Source of the DNA: Phycisphaerae bacterium
GTDB taxonomy: Bacteria > Planctomycetota > Phycisphaerae > JAJVII01
DNA length: 5,842 nt
NCBI GenBank assembly: GCA_028706835.1
Contig: JAQTVL010000307.1
Coordinates: forward strand, 1-5,842
Direction: 5' to 3'
Position numbers and translations under genes: made by a program. The number at the start of each line of letters is the position of its first letter. Within the stretch, counting starts at the first letter, position 1. The notes beneath the pieces are model-generated. The model was not told the DNA's origin, did no database searches, and worked only from the letters and a program-made list of their open reading frames with translations. Shown piece by piece: positions 1 to 5,488 of this stretch.

Positions 1-1787
1 CCCCAGAACAGCAACTGGTGCCGGTCGATGTCGTACGCCGTCGTCCCCCACCGGTTCCTCGCCCCCGGCGCATACCGGGCGAACTTCAACGCCGTCCACT
101 GGTTCGCCGGCAGTTCCTCGTAGAACTTCTTCGTCCTGGCCGCGTCCGGGTTGGCCGCCTTCTCCCACGCCGCCGGGTCGATCCGGTTGAACCGGTAATC
201 GCCCGCCGCCCCGGTCTGCCCGTCCGGAGCGGAGGTCGGCTTGCCCGGGTCCACCTTGCACGCCCACACGTTCGCCCCGTTGATGCACACCAGCACGTCG
301 TCCTCGTTCACCGCCCCGGTCTGCGGGCCGCGGGCGTCAACCCGCGGGCAGTTCTGGCTGAACTGCTGCCGCCCCCAGTCCTCCGACGCCAGCGGGATGT
401 GCAGCAGCATCTTCCATTCGTTCGCCTCCACGTCATATGCCCACATCTGCTGCGCCAGCCAGTCCCGGCTGTACCCGCCCGCCAGCACCACCTTCTTCGC
501 CTTCGGCAGCCACGCCAGTATGTGCCCCGCCCGCGGCAACGGGCATTCCTTCGGGAACCGCTGCTCCCACGTCCGGGTCGCGCAGTCGTAAACCCACGTG
601 TCCGAAAGCACCCGGTCGAGCTGGTCGCCCCCGAACAGCACCATCTTCTTGCGCACCGGGTCGTAGGCCACCTGCGAGCGCGCCCGGCCGGGCGGCTCCA
701 CAGCCAGCGCGTCGATCGCCTGCTCGATCAGCACGCGGGCCGCCCGCACCTCGCCGACCGCCTCGGGCGTGATCGTCGAGCTCAGCTTGTCCGCAACGGC
801 GCCGAGCGCCAGAACGGCGGCGTCCAAACGCCCAACCGCCGCCTCGCGACTGTTCTTCTCCGCGCCGTTGAGGTCCGCCGACTTGACTTGCGCCAGCAGT
901 CGCTTCGCCTCTTCGCGGAGTGTGATCGCCTTCGCCTTCAGGTCCGCCTTCGCCTCCTCCTTCGTCTCGCTCACCGCGAAGCGGTTGGCCGCCGCCCCCA
1001 GCAGCGCCTTGGCCTGCCAGCACAGCTTCTTCGCCTCGTCGCCCAGCGCCTTCGCCTTGTCGGACCCGAACTCCAGCATTCGCCATTTGTTCTTCTCGAT
1101 GCTGTAGACCCACGTGCCGACCACCGCGCTGCCGCCGTCGCCGCCGGCATGGAAGATTTCCTTGTTCACCGGGTCGTAGGCCATCGAGCCCCAGATGTTG
1201 CAGCTCGTCCGGGGCGTGGCGTTCGTGTCCTCCCAGGTGCGATTGACCGGGTCGTAGCAGAGCGTCCGGTCGTGGACGTAGAGGTAAACCCGGCCGTTGT
1301 CGGGGACGTAGCACCACTCGTAGTTGGTGCGGGTCACCAGCCACTGCCCGCCCGCACCCACGCGGAGGAACTCGCCGTCCTTGTAGAACAGCCCGCCGCC
1401 GTTGTGCCCAGCCATCGCCCGTTCCTTCGAATACTCCGGGCCGACCGGCCCGGACTCAGGCCGGGAACTGGCCCGCCCGGGCGGATAGGCGTTCACCCAC
1501 TTGGTCGCCGCCAGGTCGAACTCTTCCGTGTCGTAGTGCCGCGGCCCCTCGCCGCCGTACGACTGCATCCCAGCCGCCGCGACGAACCGCTTGATGTTCG
1601 GCGCATAGACGAACAGCGCCGAATCCCGCCCCCCGGTCTTCGCCGCCACGATCTTCGCCCACGTATTGACCGGCGCGTCCGCCAGCGACGCGACCGCATC
1701 GGCAGGCTTCACCGGAGCCTGCTGCCCATTCGCCACCCTGACGAAACAAAACGCCGCCGCCAGAACGACCGTTGCCCGAAGTTTCAT
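1..1787 (-). CDS. Secreted Kelch-repeat beta-propeller protein with helical insert (C-terminus outside window)
   Basis: The frame is open from an ATG at 1787 to the left edge (595 complete codons), so the C-terminus is missing. A Sec signal peptide is visible: MKLR, a hydrophobic core at residues 5-16, and likely cleavage after ANG (19-21). No lipobox is seen. Kelch-type blades (hydrophobic strand, Gly-Gly, then a Tyr/Trp-containing strand) are recognisable near residues 57-98, 197-238 (HAGGDGG...TWVYSIEKNKW), 371-408 (MVLFGGDQ...TWVYDCATRTW) and 419-460 (VVLAGGYS...MWAYDVEANEW). Weaker blades lie near 125-187 and 480-512. Residues about 241-365 are Ala/Lys/Glu-rich and probably helical or coiled coil, splitting the propeller. 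Kelch propellers usually mediate binding, and some are galactose-oxidase-like enzymes; no oxidase active-site set is apparent here, so the function is unknown. The start is supported by an AAGGAG ribosome site five bases upstream and by the signal peptide. Codon use is GC-rich throughout. Confidence 0.85.
   Translation of the reverse strand, partial: MKLRATVVLAAAFCFVRVANGQQAPVKPADAVASLADAPVNTWAKIVAAKTGGRDSALFVYAPNIKRFVAAAGMQSYGGEGPRHYDTEEFDLAATKWVNAYPPGRASSRPESGPVGPEYSKERAMAGHNGGGLFYKDGEFLRVGAGGQWLVTRTNYEWCYVPDNGRVYLYVHDRTLCYDPVNRTWEDTNATPRTSCNIWGSMAYDPVNKEIFHAGGDGGSAVVGTWVYSIEKNKWRMLEFGSDKAKALGDEAKKLCWQAKALLGAAANRFAVSETKEEAKADLKAKAITLREEAKRLLAQVKSADLNGAEKNSREAAVGRLDAAVLALGAVADKLSSTITPEAVGEVRAARVLIEQAIDALAVEPPGRARSQVAYDPVRKKMVLFGGDQLDRVLSDTWVYDCATRTWEQRFPKECPLPRAGHILAWLPKAKKVVLAGGYSRDWLAQQMWAYDVEANEWKMLLHIPLASEDWGRQQFSQNCPRVDARGPQTGAVNEDDVLVCINGANVWACKVDPGKPTSAPDGQTGAAGDYRFNRIDPAAWEKAANPDAARTKKFYEELPANQWTALKFARYAPGARNRWGTTAYDIDRHQLLFW
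328..347. repeat. 20-bp GC-rich palindrome inside the Kelch coding sequence
   Basis: CCGCGGGCGTCAACCCGCGG is a perfect 7-bp inverted repeat (328-334 and 341-347) around a CGTCAA loop. It lies within the Kelch gene and is read in frame as part of residues 480-487 (about CPRVDARG). From memory, palindromes of this form (CCGCGGG, a spacer related to TTGACA/CGTCAA, CCCGCGG) are dispersed in planctomycete genomes, but I cannot test that here. It could also simply be GC-rich coding sequence. Confidence 0.5.
1436..1484. repeat. Cluster of GC palindromes in the Kelch gene
   Basis: Two self-complementary blocks sit close together. CCGGGCC (1436-1442) pairs with GGCCCGG (1447-1453) across a 4-base GACC loop, and one mismatch away the pairing extends to about 10 bp. 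CCGCCCGGGCGG (1473-1484) is a perfect 12-bp palindrome. Together they encode a Pro/Gly/Ser-rich linker (residues about 102-118) between two propeller blades. This may be a relaxed-constraint linker or an old insertion; the palindromes are visible, their origin is inferred. Confidence 0.4.
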
Positions 1788-1792
1788 TGCAT

Positions 1793-1798
1793 CTCCTT
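1793..1798 (-). promoter_or_regulatory. Shine-Dalgarno site of the Kelch gene
   Basis: On the minus strand the sequence reads AAGGAG, then ATGCA, then the start ATG at 1787. This is strong complementarity to the 16S 3' end at five-base spacing. The ATG inside the spacer (1792-1790) is out of frame, so the site picks 1787. A weak 4-bp hairpin (ACTC/GAGT, 1802-1815) lies just upstream. I could not find a convincing promoter for this gene. Confidence 0.75.
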
Positions 1799-1850
1799 GT
1801 CACTCAAACCGAGTTATTCAAGTGGCCTTTTTCCCAGTGCCTCTTCGCCG

Positions 1851-2005
1851 TTTGTGGAGTGCGGTGTCGAGTCCGCCGTTCGCGAGCGCAGCGAGTCGAA
1901 CGGCGGGCGAGGCACCGCTTTGCTTTGGCGCGAGAACGCCGCTGGTGCGCGGGGAAAAGCGGTGCCTCGACCGCCTGCGGCGGCCTCGACACCGCACTCC
2001 ACAAA
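1851..2005. repeat. 155-bp nested inverted-repeat element (multi-arm fold)
   Basis: The outer arms 1851-1871 and 1985-2005 are a perfect 21-bp inverted repeat (core GTGGAGTGCGGTGTCGAG). Inside are three further paired units. The first is CCGCCGTTCG (1873-1882) with CGAACGGCGG (1897-1906). The second is CGAGGCACCGCTTT (1908-1921) with its perfect 14-bp complement (1956-1969), which itself encloses GGCG/CGCC (1927-1930 and 1937-1940). The third is CCGCC (1971-1975) with GGCGG (1979-1983). The whole folds as one long stem opening into a three-arm junction, on either strand as RNA or as a DNA cruciform. The inner and outer arms share a GCGGTG-(C)-TCGA word, as if built by nesting one unit in another. 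No transposase or other ORF of note lies inside. It is probably a non-autonomous or REP/MITE-like repeat. No U-tract follows it on the minus strand, so it is not a standard terminator. Confidence 0.8.
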
Positions 2006-2018
2006 AAGATATTCGCCT

Positions 2019-2040
2019 GCCCTGAGCGAGGTCGAAGGGC
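2019..2040. repeat. Short hairpin-like repeat, CCCTGAGCGAGGTCGAAGGG type
   Basis: This 22-base block has GCCCT and AGGGC ends (2019-2023 and 2036-2040) and a GAGCGAGGTCGA interior that allows tandem G-A mismatches next to the stem. It starts 14 bases beyond the nested palindrome. Sequences of this style (CCCTTCGAC...GCTCAGGG on the other strand) recur in many bacterial genomes in my recollection, usually between genes; copy number here is unknown. It may be a separate repeat or a decayed edge of the larger element. Confidence 0.5.
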
Positions 2041-2100
2041 TCTTGCTGTCGAGTGCGCCATCTCCATGCCCATCCTACCGGCCCTGGCTTCCCGCGTCAC

Positions 2101-2515
2101 GCGTCGTCCGCCTGCCTGGGCGGTTACGACATGGACGGCCTGCTGGATGTCCTTACGGTCGGCACGGAGGGCTGCCGCCTGTGGAACAATCGGGGCGGCC
2201 CGGCCGGGCTGGAGTTCGTCGAGGCGTTCGGCCACGCCGGCGAAATGTCACCACCGCCGGCCCCGGCGGGGTCGCCTGCGGCACGTGCGACATGAATAAC
2301 GACGGCCGGCAGGATGCGATCATCTTCTATGACGAGGGCATCCCGTTGATGTTCTTCAACCGCGGATTTCGCAGTTTCGGCAAGGCTTTGTCGCTGACCG
2401 AGGCCGGCAAACTGCTGCTGACCTGGCAGCCGCCCGGCGCCAGGGATCCCGCGAAAAGAGACATTGCGCTGATCGACACGCCTGCCCGGCTGGTCCTGGA
2501 AGCCGGCAAGCAAGC
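2101..2515 (+). pseudogene. Remnant of a VCBS/FG-GAP repeat protein, frameshifted and internally deleted
   Basis: Two adjacent reading frames carry pieces of one protein. The first (2101-2245) reads SSACLGGYDMDGLLDVL, then a GTEGCRLWNNRGG segment: an FG-GAP/VCBS blade with the D-x-D-G-x-x-D calcium-type loop. The second, one base back, starts near 2243-2245 and reads ENVTTAGPGG, then CDMNNDGRQDAIIFYDEG and MFFNRGFRSFG: a second blade with the D-x-N-x-D-G-x-x-D loop. Loss of one A in the AAA run at 2243-2245 would explain the shift. After SLTEAGK (about 2406) the text changes to LLLTWQPPGARDPAKRDIAL and ends near RLVLEAGK. This looks like the end of a beta-sandwich rather than the expected next blade, so an internal deletion is likely (inferred from family memory). 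No start codon, ribosome site or own stop is seen; the frame runs on antisense to the neighbouring hydrolase gene. A sequencing error at the A run could account for the shift but not for the missing start or missing middle. Confidence 0.6.
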
Positions 2516-2527
2516 GTCCCGCGGATG

Positions 2528-5194
2528 TTATTGCCTGGCCCCGGCCACCTCGGCGCACAACGCGAAGAGTTTGTCGTCGCGGTCCTGCCAGTCGGAGGAC
2601 TCAAACACGAGCCAGTTGTCGCCATTGACATGCCTCGATTGGAGATACTGCCGGGCCCGTTCGTCGAGCACGTTTGCGATCTTCGCTGCCAGTTCGCCGC
2701 TGACTTTCTTATCTTCCACGGCGCGTTGCAGGAAGATGATCGCCTCGCACGCCTGCACGCCCTCCCGGAACATCTCCATCCGCCCGTTGAACGCGGCGCC
2801 GTCCGGCCCCGGGCTGAAGCACGTTCGGATGCTGTCGGTCATGGCGATGCCCTGGAAGCCGTAGTTTACCGAGACATAGCGGTTGTCCTTGAACGGGATC
2901 GGCCAGAAATCGCCGCCCAGGTATCCGACGCCCCGCAGGTTCCCCTGGATCGCCGCTTCGGTGACCAGTCGGTAGGCAGTCAGGGGCGATGCGTCGCCGA
3001 TGGCGTTGATGAACGCCACGCCGAACCGGGGGAACCCCAGATCGATACGCGAGGCGCCAAGCTTCCATGCACGCGGATACTGGCCGCCACCGTCCGGGTT
3101 GTAGAGCGTCCCGGCGCCCCAGACGTACTCTACGCACCGCACGGGCATCGTCACGCCCTTGACGGCCGTGCCGTACTCGCGCGGATTCGTGTGGGCCGTG
3201 TGCATCCACTTGCCGTCCGGCCAGATGCGCCTGAGAACATCGAGGATCTCCGGCTCGGGCGATTTGTTGTAGTGAATCCAACTGAACGCGGCCACGTCGA
3301 ACCAGCCGCGCCTTTCCAGCCGCTTGCGAAGTTCCGTGAGCATTGGCTTCCAGAAGGCCTCATTCTCCGGCGTGGCGTAGGGCGGCTGGGCCAACAGCTC
3401 CAGCTTGCCCGTCGCCGGGTCCACCACGGTGACGCTGAGGGTGGGCGCAACCTTCGGATCAACCGGGCGCTGCCAGGCCTCCAGCCTCACAAGTCCGGGC
3501 TTGCCGGAGGTCTTCTCGTAGAGGTCCATGTACTTCTCGGCGACGGTGAAGTCGTAGTCATAGCCGCCGCCGGCTTTCTTGACCCACCGCACCATGGACT
3601 CGGTATTGCCCAGCGTCTTGCTGTCGACCGCCAGGTGGAGAATGCACATCTTGTTCCCCACCTCGCTGAAGGCCTTCATCGATTGACTGATGAGTTGCCA
3701 GTGCTTCTCGCTCCACAGCGGCACGTTGTAGTATCGCGCCACGGAATCCGGCGATTGGTAGATGTCGTTGTGGACCACGAACTCCTTCGGGTCCGGCAGC
3801 TTCCAGCCGTTCACCTTCAGACGCACCGGCACGGTGAACCTGGCCGGCGGGGTCCCGTCGGCCTCGATCGTCAGCGTGCCCTCGTACTCGCCGGCCAAGG
3901 CGTCGGCTGGCACCCGTACCGTCACCCAGACCGGCGCCACCGCCACCCGCCACCTCCCGCTCACGGCGTGTCCTTCAGGGTTCAGTGGACAGAACTCGAG
4001 CGCCGGGATCTCCGCGGGGAATGTGGTGAGCAATCGGTCGAAATGATAGCAGGCCCAACTGGCCCAATGCGTGGCCCAGCTTACCTTCGAGACGGCCTGC
4101 TCAGCCAGCCGCGTCTGCACCGCGGCGGCCGGGATTCGACCCTTCCCGCCGGCCTGGCTCAACTCGGACACGGTGGCCTTCAGGTTCTTGATGGCTGCTG
4201 TCGAGCTTAGAACCACCTTGCCCGAAAACACCCCGTTGCGGGCGCCGATCATGCGGATGGGATGCACCCGCTCGCTCGGATGTGCGCGCTGGTAAGCGTA
4301 GAGCGTCTCGATCGGCTGGCTGTTGCCGATCTCGATCCCGGCTGAGGGCGCCACGGCGGCCCCTTCCGTCGCGGCGAACCCGACCATCGGGCCGAAGCCC
4401 TTGCCGGCCGTCAGACGGGCGTCCAGCAACAGGGCGTGCGGCCAGACGGAGGCCCACCCGACAACCCGCTCGTTCGCCGGGGCCGAGCGGACCTCGATGG
4501 CGATCACGTTGACGCCCTTGCGGAGCATGGATCCCGGAATGGCCACGCCGTCCGGAAAGCCCTTGGCGGGAAGTTCCCGTTGCCGCCCCGCGATGCGTTC
4601 AGCCAGGAACTTCGGATCCGGATTCATGTTGAACGGGCGAGGCTTGCCGTCCGGCGATAGATACGCTTCGTCGGGGTACGAGGTGGCCATGGCGTCCGAG
4701 GCGAGTTTGCCGGCGGGCAGGTGTCCGCGCTGCAATTCCGCGCCGTTCACGTACGCGACGGCGCCGCCGAAGTAACGCACGGACAACCTGAGGTCCGCGA
4801 CCTGCGCGGGATCGGCGACGGTGAACGTCCCGCGCAGACATACAAGGTTGCCCGCCAGCGGATCGTGGTAGGCCACCGGCGCGCTGACCCGGGGCCACAC
4901 GCTGTCGTCAAAGTCCAGCGTGGCCCAGTTCGACGCCGGCCGAGACGACTCCCGGATCGGCAGGGGCTTGCGGTCCTCTTCATTCTGGCCCTTGCGCTTG
5001 GGCTCGAGCATCGGTTTGAGCTTGCCGTCGGCCGAGATCAGGGTCGGCGTCTTCCAGCCCTCGAACGCGCGGAACGAGCCTCGCCCCAGGTCGAGGACGA
5101 GGGCGTCCTTCGGCGGCTCGGCGGGCGGGGCCGATTTGGCGGTCGGCGTCAATGTCGCAAGCGATAGAACCATCACCGCAGCTGTGACCTTCAT
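2528..5194 (-). CDS. Secreted GH123/DUF4091-like glycoside hydrolase candidate, 888 aa
   Basis: The gene is complete, from ATG at 5194 to TAA at 2528. Residues 1-21 form a Sec signal peptide (core AAVMVLSLATL, cleavage after AKS). Residues about 90-260 resemble a galactose-binding jelly roll as in GH2-type sugar-binding domains: W-x-x-L-D-F-D-D-S-x-W (90-100), RGTFTV (121-126), AYVNGAEL (147-154) and GVNVIAIEV (227-235). Residues about 265-465 are beta-sandwich and end in VPADALAGEYEGTLTI plus FTVPVRLKVNGWKLP (453-467), the pattern that precedes the barrel in GH123 and DUF4091 proteins. Residues about 470-800 fit a TIM barrel (VHNDIY, MCILHLAVDS, WFDVAAFSWIHY, GVGYLGGDFWP). The C-terminal 85 residues look helical. 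The likely role is hydrolysis or binding of an extracellular polysaccharide; the substrate is not deducible. The usual Asp-Glu-Pro motif of this group is not obvious: the matching place reads SWIHYNKSPEPE (638-649), so the catalytic residues are uncertain. A GGAG ribosome site supports the start. Confidence 0.88.
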   Translation of the reverse strand: MKVTAAVMVLSLATLTPTAKSAPPAEPPKDALVLDLGRGSFRAFEGWKTPTLISADGKLKPMLEPKRKGQNEEDRKPLPIRESSRPASNWATLDFDDSVWPRVSAPVAYHDPLAGNLVCLRGTFTVADPAQVADLRLSVRYFGGAVAYVNGAELQRGHLPAGKLASDAMATSYPDEAYLSPDGKPRPFNMNPDPKFLAERIAGRQRELPAKGFPDGVAIPGSMLRKGVNVIAIEVRSAPANERVVGWASVWPHALLLDARLTAGKGFGPMVGFAATEGAAVAPSAGIEIGNSQPIETLYAYQRAHPSERVHPIRMIGARNGVFSGKVVLSSTAAIKNLKATVSELSQAGGKGRIPAAAVQTRLAEQAVSKVSWATHWASWACYHFDRLLTTFPAEIPALEFCPLNPEGHAVSGRWRVAVAPVWVTVRVPADALAGEYEGTLTIEADGTPPARFTVPVRLKVNGWKLPDPKEFVVHNDIYQSPDSVARYYNVPLWSEKHWQLISQSMKAFSEVGNKMCILHLAVDSKTLGNTESMVRWVKKAGGGYDYDFTVAEKYMDLYEKTSGKPGLVRLEAWQRPVDPKVAPTLSVTVVDPATGKLELLAQPPYATPENEAFWKPMLTELRKRLERRGWFDVAAFSWIHYNKSPEPEILDVLRRIWPDGKWMHTAHTNPREYGTAVKGVTMPVRCVEYVWGAGTLYNPDGGGQYPRAWKLGASRIDLGFPRFGVAFINAIGDASPLTAYRLVTEAAIQGNLRGVGYLGGDFWPIPFKDNRYVSVNYGFQGIAMTDSIRTCFSPGPDGAAFNGRMEMFREGVQACEAIIFLQRAVEDKKVSGELAAKIANVLDERARQYLQSRHVNGDNWLVFESSDWQDRDDKLFALCAEVAGARQ

Positions 5195-5304
5195 CGTGTT
5201 GCTCCGTCAAGAAGGTGGTGAACCCCCTGCACGCATGGCGGTTCGAGGCGTCTAGTCGCCTTTCCAGCCGAAGTTGCCCAGTTCGGGGAACTCCGCCCGG
5301 ACAT
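5191..5304 (-). CDS. Possible 37-aa upstream ORF overlapping the hydrolase start
   Basis: In the hydrolase leader an ATG at 5304 follows GAGG at six-base spacing. It opens a 37-codon frame beginning MSGRSSPNWATSAG and ending HLLDGATR. Its TGA (5193-5191) overlaps the hydrolase ATG as ATGA, the arrangement used for translational coupling. The peptide is Arg/Ser/Gly-rich with no recognisable domain or signal, and no regulatory amino-acid run is present. In GC-rich DNA such a frame may arise by chance, so this is a candidate only. Confidence 0.22.
   Translation of the reverse strand: MSGRSSPNWATSAGKATRRLEPPCVQGVHHLLDGATR
5202..5205 (-). promoter_or_regulatory. Shine-Dalgarno site of the hydrolase gene
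   Basis: On the minus strand GGAG is followed by CAACACG and the start ATG at 5194, a seven-base spacing. It fits the signal-peptide start and gives no support to longer alternatives. Confidence 0.65.
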
Positions 5305-5338
5305 GGCCGGCCTCGTGAGAACTCGATTTCCGGCGATT
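5252..5338 (-). pseudogene. Possible relic of a protein C-terminus in the leader
   Basis: A 28-codon minus-strand frame with no start codon ends at TAG (5254-5252) and reads SHEAGHVRAEFPELGNFGWK followed by Gly-Asp. Its composition (hydrophobic and aromatic residues, GC-ending codons such as GGC, TTC, CTG and GAC) looks more like real protein than random antisense. It is closed upstream by an in-frame TAG at 5341-5339. It could be the leftover tail of a deleted gene; I do not recognise the family. Confidence 0.22.
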
Positions 5339-5363
5339 CTACAGTATCTGCGTCCGTTGCCAA
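5336..5363 (-). promoter_or_regulatory. Sigma70-type promoter for the hydrolase gene
   Basis: On the minus strand TTGGCA (5363-5358) and TAGAAT (5341-5336) are separated by 16 bases. Each matches the consensus TTGACA or TATAAT at five of six positions. Transcription would begin near 5329-5330, giving a leader of about 135 bases before the ATG at 5194. The leader holds a small 5-bp hairpin (AGTTC/GAACT, 5280-5292) and the possible upstream ORF. PVC promoter rules are less well studied than those of E. coli. Confidence 0.5.
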
Positions 5364-5476
5364 GGACCAACGCCCGTCGTAGGATTGCGCAGCCGACGCG
5401 ATTGTCGAGGTGAAGCGACCGGCGGTGGAGGCGCGCACGGTTGTCGTTTGAGGTTTCCCGGCGTTGTCCCCCGTTC

Positions 5477-5482
5477 TACAAT
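5477..5482 (+). promoter_or_regulatory. -10 element placed for leaderless transcription of the ahbA-like gene
   Basis: TACAAT matches the -10 consensus at five of six positions. It ends six bases before the ATG at 5489, so the expected start point falls on or next to the A of that ATG. No purine-rich ribosome site lies between them (ACCCCT precedes the ATG). The -35 is weak: TTTCCC at 5454-5459, with 17-base spacing, is the best I find. This suggests a leaderless message. Confidence 0.4.
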
Positions 5483-5488
5483 ACCCCT

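Noticed and set aside
433..1344. A 303-codon minus-strand frame within the Kelch gene
   Set aside because: It is in another frame from the Kelch protein and is Gly/Arg-rich without domain features, whereas the Kelch frame shows clear repeated blades through the same bases.
1809..1835. A possible promoter for the Kelch gene around TTGAAT/GAATAA on the minus strand
   Set aside because: No acceptable -35 lies at the right distance, and the AT-rich stretch is too short to decide.
2422..2444. Hairpin CCTGGC/GCCAGG with an inner GCC/GGC stem, as a terminator for the hydrolase gene
   Set aside because: It lies about 85 bases past the stop codon, but no T-run follows it on the minus strand, and it falls within the decayed coding sequence. 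I do not call it a terminator.
18..2864. A 948-codon open frame on the plus strand
   Set aside because: It runs antisense to the Kelch gene and the end of the hydrolase gene, is Arg/Pro/Leu-rich with no recognisable domain, and its openness follows from GC-rich codon bias. Only its 2246-2515 part carries real homology, and that belongs to the VCBS remnant.
2525..4210. A 561-codon plus-strand open frame opposite the hydrolase gene
   Set aside because: It is the antisense shadow of a gene with a signal peptide, ordered domains and a ribosome site; its translation is low-complexity Arg/His/Leu/Pro.
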